From positions 953,039-1,017,038 of the forward strand of contig CP007051.1 in NCBI GenBank assembly GCA_000517565.1: a DNA stretch of 64,000 nt, read 5' to 3'. Position numbers and translations under genes: made by a program. The DNA is from Desulfurella acetivorans A63. GTDB lineage: Bacteria > Campylobacterota_A > Desulfurellia > Desulfurellales > Desulfurellaceae. The notes beneath the pieces were generated by a model, which saw nothing but the letters and a program-made list of their open reading frames with translations, did no database searches and had not been told where the DNA came from. Positions 37,656 to 46,219 of the stretch are shown here, piece after piece; position 1 is the stretch's first letter; each line of letters begins with the position of its first letter.

Positions 37656-37731
37656 TGGTGGGCCCACTAGGACTCGAACCTAGGACCAACCGGTTATGAG
37701 CCGGTGGCTCTACCAACTGAGCTATGGGCCC
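37656..37731 (-). tRNA. tRNA with CAU anticodon (elongator Met or Ile2)
   Basis: 76 nt with encoded CCA. Acceptor stem GGGCCCA pairs with TGGGCCC; D arm AGCTCAGTTGGTAGAGC; anticodon stem ACCGG/CCGGT with loop CTCATAA (CAU at 37698-37696); T arm CCTAG/CTAGG with GTTCGAGTC. The GG-CAU-AACC loop context resembles tRNA-Ile2, in which TilS converts C34 to lysidine, as much as elongator Met, so identity is left open. It is not initiator (acceptor base pair 1-72 is intact G-C). Confidence 0.95.
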
Positions 37732-37742
37732 AAGCTGAGATA

Positions 37743-37770
37743 ATTATAATAAGCAATAATTTTTTGTCAA
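37743..37770 (-). promoter_or_regulatory. Promoter of the tRNA(CAU)-nif3 operon
   Basis: Perfect TTGACA (37770-37765), 16-bp spacer, perfect TATAAT (37748-37743), ending 11 nt before the mature tRNA 5' end. It is probably also the promoter for nif3, the zinc-ribbon gene and the RNase H gene. Confidence 0.75.
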
Positions 37771-37833
37771 GAATTTTTCTCTATATTCATAAAATAATTA
37801 AAAATTTAATTTTTATGTATTAAGTAAATTAGG

Positions 37834-37873
37834 CATTTACATCTCTTTACGTAAATGTAAATAAAATTTGACA
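37834..37873 (+). promoter_or_regulatory. Inverted repeats and -35-like element before the crotonase genes
   Basis: ATTTACAT (37835-37842) and ATGTAAAT (37855-37862) form an 8-bp inverted repeat with 12 bp between, and contain the palindrome TTTACGTAAA (37846-37855). TTGACA follows at 37868-37873, but the matching -10 (TAATTA at 37891) is poor. An operator for a dimeric repressor is likely; the cognate protein is not in the window. Confidence 0.4.
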
Positions 37874-37914
37874 AAATAAATTTTTTATAGTAATTAGTGC
37901 AAAAGGAGGTAAAT

Positions 37915-38700
37915 ATGAATTTTAACTTTTTTGAAGTACAACGTTTAGGTAATATTGAGCTTATTTCGTTTCTTAATGAAAAACACGCAAGTGCTCAAAC
38001 ATGGGAGTTTTTTACTGAACTTGTTGATTTGGTAAATGAAATAGAAAATGACAACAATATATTGATAGCAATATTTACAGGTAAAGGCAATCATTTTAGT
38101 TCTGGTTTAGATTTTAACGATTTTTTGAATCGTTTTGGATATTTAATTGGTAATAATAGCGAAAAATTATACGAAATAATAAAAACAATGCAAAAAGGCA
38201 TGAATTTAATGTTTGATGGCAATAAAATTTATATAGCTGCAATTAATGGCTATTGCATAGGTGGAGGACTTGACTTCATAAGTGCTTGCGATTTTCGGTT
38301 TTGTTCCAGTGACGCAGTTTTTTGTTTGAAAGAAACGCAACTAGGCATAATAGCAGACCTTGGATCATTGCAAAGACTACCTTACATAATAGGATTTAGC
38401 AATACAAAACAACTTGCACTAACAAGCGAAAATATTGATTCTGAAATAGCTTTAAAAATAGGGCTTGTGAGTGAGGTATTTGAAAATAAAGAAAAAATGA
38501 TTAGTGAAGTAATAAAATTTTCACAAAATATAGCAAAAAATCCAAAAAATGCTATTTTTGGTTCAAAAAAGTATATTAACAATCTCTTAAAAAGTACAAT
38601 TTTTACCCAATTGGATGACATTGCTAGATTTAACGCAAATAATTTAAACCTTAAAAATATAAAAAATAATTTGCCTAATATATTTAAAAAGGAGAGTTAA
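37915..38700 (+). CDS. Crotonase-fold protein, dienoyl-CoA isomerase-like
   Basis: 261-residue enoyl-CoA hydratase/isomerase family member. Oxyanion-hole segments FTGKGNHFSSGLDF and INGYCIGGGLDFISACD are intact. The active-site stretch reads LKETQLGIIADLGSLQRLP, matching delta(3,5)-delta(2,4)-dienoyl-CoA isomerase (KEVDVGLAADVGTLQRLP) with both its Glu and Asp, and not the hydratase pattern PEITLGI.PGAGGTQRL. It probably shifts double bonds in unsaturated acyl-CoAs. AAAGGAGGT precedes the ATG at 37915. Followed 2 bp later by the second crotonase. Confidence 0.85.
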   Translation: MNFNFFEVQRLGNIELISFLNEKHASAQTWEFFTELVDLVNEIENDNNILIAIFTGKGNHFSSGLDFNDFLNRFGYLIGNNSEKLYEIIKTMQKGMNLMFDGNKIYIAAINGYCIGGGLDFISACDFRFCSSDAVFCLKETQLGIIADLGSLQRLPYIIGFSNTKQLALTSENIDSEIALKIGLVSEVFENKEKMISEVIKFSQNIAKNPKNAIFGSKKYINNLLKSTIFTQLDDIARFNANNLNLKNIKNNLPNIFKKES

Positions 38701-38701
38701 A

Positions 38702-39415
38702 ATGGAAAGATTTTTAATAAAACAAAAAGAAAAAATAGCCTATATAATTATGAATAATAAAGAAAATAAACATGATATTGTATTTGCGAATGAATTTTTA
38801 GAAGCACTAAATTATTGTATATCTGATAAAACAATAAATTCAATAATTATAACTTCAAGTGATGAGAAAAACTTTTCTCAAGGAATAGATGTTGACTGGG
38901 TACATAAAAATTTGAAAGAAAAAAACTATGACATAGTAAAAAAATTTTTATACAAAATTAATGAAATTTTTGAAAAAATAATATTTTCTTGCGTACCAAC
39001 TATTGCTCAAATTAATGGTCACGCCTTTGGCAATGGCGCATTGCTTGCATGTGCATGTGATTTTAGATTTTCAAGAAAAGATAAAGGTTTTTTTTGTTTT
39101 CCAGAAGTTGATATTGGCATACCCTTTTTGCCTTCAATGATAGAATTTTCCAAAAAAGCAATAAATTATCAATTCTACCAGCAAATCGTATTTACAGGTA
39201 AACGCTGCATTGCCGATGAACTTGAAAAGGAAGGTGTAATATTAAAAGCAGCAGCAAGTCTTGAAGAGTTAGAACTCACAACATTTGAGTTTGCTAAAAC
39301 ACTAAACAAAAACAGATCAATTTACCAAAAACTTAAAAACAGAATTTTTGCAAACATAAAAGAAGCCTTTGAAAAAGACAAACAATACATTGAAAACTTG
39401 GATATCTTTGTTTAA
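38702..39415 (+). CDS. Crotonase-fold protein, enoyl-CoA isomerase-like
   Basis: 237 residues, smaller than its neighbour. Oxyanion-hole parts SSDEKNFSQGIDV and INGHAFGNGALLACACDFR are present. The catalytic segment FPEVDIGIPFLPSMIEF resembles delta(3)-delta(2)-enoyl-CoA isomerases (SEVDIGL) with a single Glu. N-terminal core is reduced (no typical LNRP). The pair could process unsaturated or aromatic-ring-derived acyl-CoAs; no dehydrogenase or thiolase is adjacent, so the pathway is unknown. The stop lies one base before the 3' end of tRNA-Gly on the other strand. Confidence 0.82.
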   Translation: MERFLIKQKEKIAYIIMNNKENKHDIVFANEFLEALNYCISDKTINSIIITSSDEKNFSQGIDVDWVHKNLKEKNYDIVKKFLYKINEIFEKIIFSCVPTIAQINGHAFGNGALLACACDFRFSRKDKGFFCFPEVDIGIPFLPSMIEFSKKAINYQFYQQIVFTGKRCIADELEKEGVILKAAASLEELELTTFEFAKTLNKNRSIYQKLKNRIFANIKEAFEKDKQYIENLDIFV

Positions 39416-39416
39416 A

Positions 39417-39492
39417 TGGAGCGGATGACGGGACTCGAACCCGCGACCTCAAGCTTGGGAAGCTTGCACTCTACCAGCTGAGTTACATCCGC
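39417..39492 (-). tRNA. tRNA-Gly (CCC)
   Basis: 76 nt with encoded CCA. Acceptor GCGGATG/CATCCGC with discriminator T; D arm AACTCAGCTGGTAGAGT; anticodon stem CAAGC/GCTTG with loop TTCCCAA (CCC at 39459-39457); T arm CGCGG/CCGTC-type with GTTCGAGTC. The U73 discriminator is usual for bacterial tRNA-Gly. Confidence 0.95.
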
Positions 39493-39511
39493 AAATTAAA
39501 CTACATAAACA

Positions 39512-39539
39512 TATATATAATATATACTTTATTTGTCAA
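39512..39539 (-). promoter_or_regulatory. Promoter of tRNA-Gly
   Basis: TTGACA (39539-39534), 16-bp spacer in an AT run, TATATA (39517-39512). It is back-to-back with the promoter of the DUF445 gene; the two -35 boxes are 5 bp apart. Confidence 0.6.
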
Positions 39540-39544
39540 GTAAT

Positions 39545-39573
39545 TTGATTTTATAAAACAAGTATTGTATAAT
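39545..39573 (+). promoter_or_regulatory. Promoter of the DUF445-ychF-ribF-ubiD operon
   Basis: TTGATT (39545-39550), 17-bp spacer, perfect TATAAT (39568-39573). Eight bases later comes the ATG at 39582, with no Shine-Dalgarno: a third strong leaderless candidate. Confidence 0.65.
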
Positions 39574-39581
39574 TTTGCGCC

Positions 39582-41123
39582 ATGAATGATAAAAAAAAGC
39601 TCGCCAATATTTTTCTTTTGAGTTCTATTGCTGTTTTTTTGATATGCCATATATTTGCAACTCAAAATCTAGTAATATATATTTTACAAAAAGTTTCAGA
39701 AGCTGCCGTTGTTGGAGGTTTTGCTGATTGGTTTGCTGTAAGTGCACTTTTTAGGCATCCACTTGGCTTAAAAATTCCACATACAAATATTATAGAAAAC
39801 AATCGTCAAAAACTTATAGATTCCATATCAAAAACTGTGAGTGATACTTGGTTATCAAAAACTTATCTTACAGTTCAAATCAACAATATAAATCCTAGCG
39901 ATATAATACTCAATCTATCAAAAAAACAACGCCATATCAATTCTTTAAAAAATTTTATAAGAAAATACATACTAAAAATTTTAGCTTTTACATATACCAA
40001 ACAGTTTGATTCTGTGCTTCAAAAATACGTAGATACCTATATATACAAATTAAACCTTTATGATTTTTTTCAAAAAAACGCTAAAAATTTTTTTGAAAGT
40101 AATCTTTATCAAGAACTCTATAATTCTATAAGTACTAAAATAAAGCATTACATAACAAACATAAACAACAAAACAATTTGTGAATTAATTATTAAAGAAA
40201 TAGATACTAATGTCGAAACAAAACTTTCTCAAACTTTAAAAAATATTGTCGACAAGAAATTGGATAGTATAATAGAAAATTTATGTGATTTTTTAGAATT
40301 ATTAATAGAATATAATGCTGATACAATATCTAATTATATAGAAAATTTTATCGAAAGTTATAAAAATAAAACAATTTCGAAAGATATTATAATAACATTA
40401 CTTGAAGGGTTTAATATTATAGATAAAAAAGCGCTCTCGCAGGATCTAATAGAACAACTTAAATCCCTTATTTTAGAAATAAAACAAAATAAAACCAATA
40501 AAATCAGACTTAGTATTAAAAATTACGCTACAAATCAAATATACGAAAACCAAACAAAAATTCATTCTTACATAATAGAATTTCTATATTCTATATTAAA
40601 TCAAAATATAGATAAATTTAAAAACTATATTGTTAAGTATTTAGATAACGAAAATGCCTCAAGAAAAATTGCAAAATGGATTAACTGGTTTATTGATAGT
40701 GATATACTGTCAGAATTTTATAAACAAAATGAATTTAACATAAAAATGCTTATTTCAATCAAAATTCAAAAAAGTATAAAAAATGCTATAATACAAAACA
40801 AATCACTTATAACAAACAAAATAAACTTTGATAAGAACTTTAATTATATTTACAATTATTTAATAAATCAGCTTTTGCAACATAAAAATGAGTTTAATAA
40901 TTTTGTAAAGAAAAAACTTATATACATTATGAAACAAAATCACTATTTGATTGGAAAAACTGTTAAACAATACTTAAATAACTTACAGCATGAACAATTA
41001 ATCAATCAAATAGAATCAAAAGTTGGCAACGATTTACAATATATAAGAATAAATGGCTCAATTGTAGGTTCAATTATAGGATTTGTAATAGCAATAGCAA
41101 GTTTAATAATAAAAAAAATTTAG
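39582..41123 (+). CDS. DUF445 family membrane protein
   Basis: 513 residues. N-terminal hydrophobic segment (IFLLSSIAVFLICHIFA) followed by the family signature VVGGFADWFAVSALFRHPLG and IPHTNIIENNR; a long, Lys/Asn/Ile-rich helical body with repeated SKTV/ISTKI-like segments; and a C-terminal membrane anchor (GSIVGSIIGFVIAIASLII). The family (YjiN-like) has no established function; it may tether to or deform membranes. First gene of a plus-strand operon, 9 bp before ychF. The amino-acid bias to Asn, Ile and Lys is stronger than in neighbours, as expected for a fast-evolving helical protein. Confidence 0.88.
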   Translation: MNDKKKLANIFLLSSIAVFLICHIFATQNLVIYILQKVSEAAVVGGFADWFAVSALFRHPLGLKIPHTNIIENNRQKLIDSISKTVSDTWLSKTYLTVQINNINPSDIILNLSKKQRHINSLKNFIRKYILKILAFTYTKQFDSVLQKYVDTYIYKLNLYDFFQKNAKNFFESNLYQELYNSISTKIKHYITNINNKTICELIIKEIDTNVETKLSQTLKNIVDKKLDSIIENLCDFLELLIEYNADTISNYIENFIESYKNKTISKDIIITLLEGFNIIDKKALSQDLIEQLKSLILEIKQNKTNKIRLSIKNYATNQIYENQTKIHSYIIEFLYSILNQNIDKFKNYIVKYLDNENASRKIAKWINWFIDSDILSEFYKQNEFNIKMLISIKIQKSIKNAIIQNKSLITNKINFDKNFNYIYNYLINQLLQHKNEFNNFVKKKLIYIMKQNHYLIGKTVKQYLNNLQHEQLINQIESKVGNDLQYIRINGSIVGSIIGFVIAIASLIIKKI

Positions 41124-41132
41124 GAGTAGTAA

Positions 41133-42197
41133 ATGGCTTTAGAATGCGGTATTGTAGGACTACCAAATGTTGGAAAATCAACTACATTTAATGCACTTTC
41201 AAAAGCAACTGCCAAAAGCTCTAATTTTCCATTTTGCACCATAGAACCAAATGTCGGCATAGCTATAGTCAAAGACGAGCGCATTGATGCGTTGGTAGAT
41301 TTAGTTAAGCCAGCAAATGTAGTATACCCTACTGTAAAATTTGTTGACATAGCCGGACTAGTAAAAGGCGCAAGCAAAGGCGAAGGTCTTGGTAATCAGT
41401 TTTTATCTCACATAAGAGATGTAAATATAATAGTACACTTAGTAAGATGTTTTGAAGATGAAGATATTATACATGTAGAGGGTTCTATTGATCCAAAAAG
41501 AGATATTGAAATAATAAGCACAGAACTTATCTTATCAGATTTGCAAATTATAGAAAATAGGCTATCAAAAGCAAAAAAAGCAAACAAACAAGAAGCTTTT
41601 ATTTTGGAAGAAATAAAAACTAAATTGGAAAAGGGTGAAAAATTGATTAATTTAAAAACAGAAGAAGAAAATATTGCCAAAGAATTAAAGCTTATCAGTG
41701 CAAAAAAAGTTATTTATGTGGCAAATGTTGATGAAAAAAGCATAAATGGCAATAAATATACAGAAATTGTTGAAAAAATAGCAAGCCAAGAAAAAGCACC
41801 ATTTATGATTATCTCAAGCAAAATAGAAGAAGATCTAGCACAAATGGAAGATGAGGAAAAAAAAGAATACCTAGAAATGCTGGGATTAAAAGAATCAGGT
41901 CTTGAAAAATTATCAAAGCTTAGCTATACATTACTTGATTTGATAACTTTTTTTACTGCCGGGCCAAAAGAAGTTAGAGGCTGGCCAATAAAAAAAGGCA
42001 CGACAGCAAAAAAAGCTGCAGGAGAAATTCATTCTGATATTGAGCGTGGCTTTATCAGAGCAGAAATTACAAGTTTTGACGATTATATAAAAAGTGGCGG
42101 TGAAAAACAGGCTAAAGAAATGGGACTTGTAAGGCTTGAAGGCAAAGATTATGTAATTCAAGATGGTGATATAGTTTATTTTAGGTTTAATGTATGA
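41133..42197 (+). CDS. ychF: Redox-regulated ATPase / Obg-like P-loop protein YchF
   Basis: Obg-family nucleotide-binding protein associated with ribosomes. GIVGLPNVGKSTTFNAL (P-loop), DIAGLVKGASKGEGLGNQFL (switch II), and ANVDE in place of the NKxD guanine motif, which explains the family's preference for ATP. A coiled coil follows (about 120-200), then a C-terminal TGS domain (about 275-354) with FFTAGPKEVRGW and IHSDIERGFIRAE. Length 354 is close to E. coli (363). Overlaps ribF by 4 bp. Confidence 0.97.
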   Translation: MALECGIVGLPNVGKSTTFNALSKATAKSSNFPFCTIEPNVGIAIVKDERIDALVDLVKPANVVYPTVKFVDIAGLVKGASKGEGLGNQFLSHIRDVNIIVHLVRCFEDEDIIHVEGSIDPKRDIEIISTELILSDLQIIENRLSKAKKANKQEAFILEEIKTKLEKGEKLINLKTEEENIAKELKLISAKKVIYVANVDEKSINGNKYTEIVEKIASQEKAPFMIISSKIEEDLAQMEDEEKKEYLEMLGLKESGLEKLSKLSYTLLDLITFFTAGPKEVRGWPIKKGTTAKKAAGEIHSDIERGFIRAEITSFDDYIKSGGEKQAKEMGLVRLEGKDYVIQDGDIVYFRFNV

Positions 42198-43141
42198 AAC
42201 CAGTTGTAATTAGAAACCTAAATGACTTTCCAAAGCTGAGCTATACAATAGTAGCGCTTGGTAATTTTGATGGTATACATTTAGGTCACCAACAACTTTT
42301 AAAAAAAATTGAAGAAATAAAGCAAAAAACAAATGGAAAAACCGTTGTATTTACATTTTATCCACACCCACTAAAGATTATAAAACAGTATAATAATGCT
42401 TTCATTATGCAGTCGTTTAGAGAAAAATACGAAATCTTGTGTAAATTTGATGTTGATTACATTTTTTGTGCACGTTTTACAAAAGAATTTGCCATGCTTC
42501 ACCCACAAGCTTTTGTTAAGAAATACCTTTGTGATGGTTTGAAAGCTAAAGAAGTATGCGTAGGCTATAACTATACATTTGGAAAACTTGCTTTGGGAAA
42601 CACACTTTCTTTAAAGGAATATTCTCAAGAATATGGTTTTAAATTGCATATAATTCCTGCTTATAAAATTGACAATATTACTGTAAGTAGTTCAAAAATC
42701 CGAAAATTTCTCCAAAATGGCCAAATCGAACTTGCAAACCAATTTTTAGGCAGACTATACAGCATAAATGGAATTGTCAAAAAAGGCAAACAAAGGGGAA
42801 AATCGCTTGGCTTTCCAACTGCAAATATCTATTTTAATCGTCCACTTTTATTAAAAGAAGGTGTTTATGCAGGTTTTGCTAAAATAGATGATACTTATTA
42901 TAAAGCAGCCATAAATATAGGCTCAAACCCAACATTTTCTGATCAAATCGTTCATCTTGAAGCCTATTTAATCGATTTTGATGGTGATTTATACAATAAA
43001 CGAATCAATATATACTTTGTAAAATATATAAGGCAGGAAATAAAGTTTGATTCAAAAGAAAAACTTTTAGAACAAATAAAAAGCGATGTGGAAATTATAA
43101 ATTCAAGTTGCAATGAAAATACGCTTGCTTGTGTTTTTTAG
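42194..43141 (+). CDS. ribF: Bifunctional riboflavin kinase / FAD synthetase
   Basis: Makes FMN and FAD. N-terminal FAD synthetase part: ALGNFDGIHLGHQQLL, TFYPHPLKI and KYLCDGLKAKEVCVGYNYTFG, with ISSSKIRKFLQNG-type motif (TVSSSKIRKF); C-terminal flavokinase domain (about 180-310) with GKSLGFPTANI, GVYAGF and NIGSNPTF. Length 315 is normal. It lies directly before a UbiD gene, whose prenyl-FMN cofactor ultimately needs FMN. Confidence 0.95.
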   Translation: MKPVVIRNLNDFPKLSYTIVALGNFDGIHLGHQQLLKKIEEIKQKTNGKTVVFTFYPHPLKIIKQYNNAFIMQSFREKYEILCKFDVDYIFCARFTKEFAMLHPQAFVKKYLCDGLKAKEVCVGYNYTFGKLALGNTLSLKEYSQEYGFKLHIIPAYKIDNITVSSSKIRKFLQNGQIELANQFLGRLYSINGIVKKGKQRGKSLGFPTANIYFNRPLLLKEGVYAGFAKIDDTYYKAAINIGSNPTFSDQIVHLEAYLIDFDGDLYNKRINIYFVKYIRQEIKFDSKEKLLEQIKSDVEIINSSCNENTLACVF

Positions 43142-43150
43142 GAGGTTAAA

Positions 43151-44593
43151 ATGATTTTTAAAGACTTACAAGACTACATAAATGCCCTTGAGAAAAAAAA
43201 AGAACTCTTGAGAGTAAAAATAGAAACAGACCCAATATACGAGATGGCTGAAATCGCAGATAGGCTTGTTAAACAAAATGGCAAAGCAGTTTTATTTGAA
43301 AAACCAAAAGGTTCAAAAATACCTGTTGCGATGAATCTTTTTGGAACAATAGATAGAACACAATTTGCTTTAGGTGTTGAAAGCTTGGATGAATTGTCTC
43401 TAAGAGTAAAAGAGCTTATAAATATAGAAATTCCAACAAATTTTTGGGATAAACTAAGAAATATAATGAAATTCAAAGAACTTTCACATTATCTGCCAAA
43501 AATTGTTAAAAATGCACCTTGCCAGCAAGTTATTGAGGATGATGTAGATTTATTTAAATATCCGATCCTCAAAACATGGCCTCAAGATGGGGGAAGGTTT
43601 ATTACACTTCCACTTGTTTTTACCAAAAACCCCATTACAAAAAAGCAAAATTGTGGCATGTATAGAATGCAAGTATTTGACAAAAATACGACAGGTATGC
43701 ACTGGCATATACACAAAGATGGTGCTTACCATTTCAGCTACTACAAAAAAAATAAAATAAAAATGCCGGTTTGTGTATGCATAGGTGCAGATCCTATAAC
43801 AATATATTCTGCTACTGCGCCTCTTCCAGAAGATATAGATGAAATGCTTTTTGCATCTTTTTTAAGAAAAGAAGGTATTGAGCTTGTAAAATCTTCACTT
43901 TGGGATGATATTTATGTACCTGCAAATGCAGAAATTGTTTTAGAAGGCTATGTTGACCCAGATGAGTTAATGCTTGAAGGTCCTTTTGGAGACCATACTG
44001 GATATTATTCTTTGGCTGATTACTATCCGGTTTTTCACATACAACGTATAACAAGAAAAAAAAATCCTATTTATCCTGCAACAATTGTAGGAAAACCACC
44101 CATGGAAGATGCATACCTAGGAAAGGCCACTGAACGCTTATTTCTACCAATCATACAAAAAATCTTGCCAGAAATTGTAGACATAAATTTGCCAATTGAA
44201 GGAATATTTCATAATTTTGCCTTTGTTTCAATAAAAAAGCAATTTCCTGGTCACGCATTTAAAGTAATAAATGCACTTTGGGGTTTGGGTATGATGAGTT
44301 TAACTAAAATTATTGTTGTATTTGATGATAATGTAGATGTGCAAAATATATCAGAGGTTATATGGAGACTGGGAAACAATATTGACCCACAAAGGGACAT
44401 AATTTTCACAAAAGGACCTATTGATGTACTTGATCATGCATCAAATATAGCTCAAATGGGATCTAAAATGGGAATAGATGCAACAAAAAAATTAAAATCA
44501 GAAGGTTTTCTAAGAGATTGGCCAGACGATATAGAAATGCCAAAAGAAATAAAAGATCTCGTTGATAAAAAGTGGAGCAAATATTTTAAATAA
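43151..44593 (+). CDS. UbiD-family prenyl-FMN-dependent decarboxylase
   Basis: 480 residues. UbiD landmarks: FKDLQDYINALEKKKELLRV at the start, the prFMN/Mn-binding region NCGMYRMQVFDKNTTGMHWH, IGADPITIYSATAPLP, and LEGPFGDHTGYYSLADYYP. The length and SATAPLP match the menaquinone/ubiquinone branch (UbiD or MqnL) and not the phenol carboxylases. ubiA lies elsewhere in the window (57546), so a quinone role is likely but not proven. The UbiX partner is not present here. AGGAGG precedes the ATG. Confidence 0.9.
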   Translation: MIFKDLQDYINALEKKKELLRVKIETDPIYEMAEIADRLVKQNGKAVLFEKPKGSKIPVAMNLFGTIDRTQFALGVESLDELSLRVKELINIEIPTNFWDKLRNIMKFKELSHYLPKIVKNAPCQQVIEDDVDLFKYPILKTWPQDGGRFITLPLVFTKNPITKKQNCGMYRMQVFDKNTTGMHWHIHKDGAYHFSYYKKNKIKMPVCVCIGADPITIYSATAPLPEDIDEMLFASFLRKEGIELVKSSLWDDIYVPANAEIVLEGYVDPDELMLEGPFGDHTGYYSLADYYPVFHIQRITRKKNPIYPATIVGKPPMEDAYLGKATERLFLPIIQKILPEIVDINLPIEGIFHNFAFVSIKKQFPGHAFKVINALWGLGMMSLTKIIVVFDDNVDVQNISEVIWRLGNNIDPQRDIIFTKGPIDVLDHASNIAQMGSKMGIDATKKLKSEGFLRDWPDDIEMPKEIKDLVDKKWSKYFK

Positions 44594-44604
44594 AAGAGGT
44601 ATCT

Positions 44605-44958
44605 ATGAGACCTGACATGATAAAAAATGCACACGATTTAATAGCTGATATGGAAAAAAATTTTAAAGAAATCGACTTTCAATCAAAAGATACAGGCGAA
44701 TCATTTAAAAACTTTTTAGATAAAGTATTTAAAGACAACCACCTTGACACAAAAACAAAGGCTTTAATAGCCATAGCGCTATCTGTCCTAAAGCAGTGCA
44801 AGTGGTGTATAACATACAGTGTTAATTTAGCTTTAGAAAATGGCGCAACAAAAGAACAGATACATGAAGCTGGGTGGGTTGCGGTTTCCTTTGGCGGATT
44901 CAGTGCTTATACCTATATGCAAATATTAACTAAAAGTCTCAATGACCTTGCAAAATAG
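44605..44958 (+). CDS. AhpD-like / carboxymuconolactone decarboxylase family protein
   Basis: 117-residue all-helical protein with the AhpD redox motif in LKQCKWCITYSVNLALENGA (CKWC plus His/Tyr region) and a C-terminal SFGGFSAYTYMQ. Family members are alkylhydroperoxidase partners or decarboxylases; the CxxC favours redox or peroxidase activity. The last 20 bp overlap the radA 3' end on the opposite strand. Last gene of the operon. Confidence 0.85.
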   Translation: MRPDMIKNAHDLIADMEKNFKEIDFQSKDTGESFKNFLDKVFKDNHLDTKTKALIAIALSVLKQCKWCITYSVNLALENGATKEQIHEAGWVAVSFGGFSAYTYMQILTKSLNDLAK

Positions 44959-46219
44959 CTTTTAAAAGAGACTCAACATTTGGTGTATTTTCTTGTAAAA
45001 ATAACTTTATATTTGAGCTGTTGAGTTTTTTGCGCAATACATCCGGCAATTTGATTTTTCTAATATTTCCCAAAAGATCAATTTCACCCAAAAATACATA
45101 GTTTTTTTGTATGATTATCTTTTTTAAAGATGATATAATACTTGCAGCTACAGCCATATCTACAAGTGTATTATTAATTTTAAAACCACCTATAACATTT
45201 AAATAAACATCATATTCTAAACTGGAAATCCCAAGGCGCTTTTCTATTACCGCCAAAAGCATATTTAAACGGTTTAAATCAAAACCCACGCTTGTCCTTC
45301 TTGGCATACCAAAAGGACTTCTCACACATAGTGCTTGGATTTCAACAAACATTAGGTAAGAACCTTCTAAAATTGCACCAATTGCTTTGCCTTCAGATTC
45401 TGTTGCATCTTCTATGTATGTTAAAAATTCATCTTCAATTATTTTTAAACCGTTTTGAGTCATTTGAAAAATTACAACATGCTCTGTGCTTGCAAAACGA
45501 TTTTTTGTAGCTCTAAGCAACCTGTGATTAAACTTTTCATCACTTTCAAGATAAAATACAGCATCAACTAAGTGTTCAAGTGCCTTTGGACCTGCAATTA
45601 TGCCCTCTTTTGTTATATGACTTACTATAATTAGCGTTTTATTGTATTCTTTGGCTGTTTCAATAAGCTTTTGTGCACACAATCTAACCTGATTTATGCT
45701 GCCTACATATGAATCAACATCATTTGAGTAAATCGTATGAATGGAATCAATTATAAATATATCAAAATCCTGATTTAAAGCAAAGATAATTTCATCCAAA
45801 TCGTTTGATTCTAAAACATGTATCTTACTATTTAATCTATTTGCTTTCAATCTTAACTGATTTGCTGATTCTTCTGCACTAATATACAATACGTTGTGAT
45901 TATTTTCTAATAGATATTTGGATAATTGTAGCAATAGTGTAGATTTTCCAATTCCAGGAGAACCTGCTACCAAGTAAACACCGCCAGATACAAAACCACC
46001 TCCTAAAAAATCATCGATTTGCTTATAGTTGGTTTTGTAATTAATGGTTTCCTTTAAATCTATCTCGTCTAATTTAACGATATTTAAACTGTGACTTTTA
46101 TGCTTATTTTGTATTTCTTGTTTTAGCGTGTTCCATTCGCCACAATTTGGGCATTTCCCTGACCATTTTGTAGTTTTAAATCCACAATTTGAGCATACGT
46201 AGTAAGTTTTTTCTTTCAT
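44939..46219 (-). CDS. radA: DNA repair protein RadA
   Basis: RecA-like branch-migration protein. N-terminal C4 zinc finger (CSNCGFKTTKWSGKCPNCGEW starts the protein), Walker A GSPGIGKSTLL, a KNRFAS motif where most RadA have KNRFGS, and a C-terminal Lon-protease-like domain without the catalytic serine (LNVIGGFKINN, MAVAASIISS). Length 426 is slightly short of E. coli (460). Overlaps ugd by 4 bp. Confidence 0.95.
   Translation of the reverse strand: MKEKTYYVCSNCGFKTTKWSGKCPNCGEWNTLKQEIQNKHKSHSLNIVKLDEIDLKETINYKTNYKQIDDFLGGGFVSGGVYLVAGSPGIGKSTLLLQLSKYLLENNHNVLYISAEESANQLRLKANRLNSKIHVLESNDLDEIIFALNQDFDIFIIDSIHTIYSNDVDSYVGSINQVRLCAQKLIETAKEYNKTLIIVSHITKEGIIAGPKALEHLVDAVFYLESDEKFNHRLLRATKNRFASTEHVVIFQMTQNGLKIIEDEFLTYIEDATESEGKAIGAILEGSYLMFVEIQALCVRSPFGMPRRTSVGFDLNRLNMLLAVIEKRLGISSLEYDVYLNVIGGFKINNTLVDMAVAASIISSLKKIIIQKNYVFLGEIDLLGNIRKIKLPDVLRKKLNSSNIKLFLQENTPNVESLLKAILQGH

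Noticed and set aside
37667-37667. nif3 start at a GTG inside the tRNA
   Set aside because: The extension would be encoded by the tRNA acceptor and CCA sequence.
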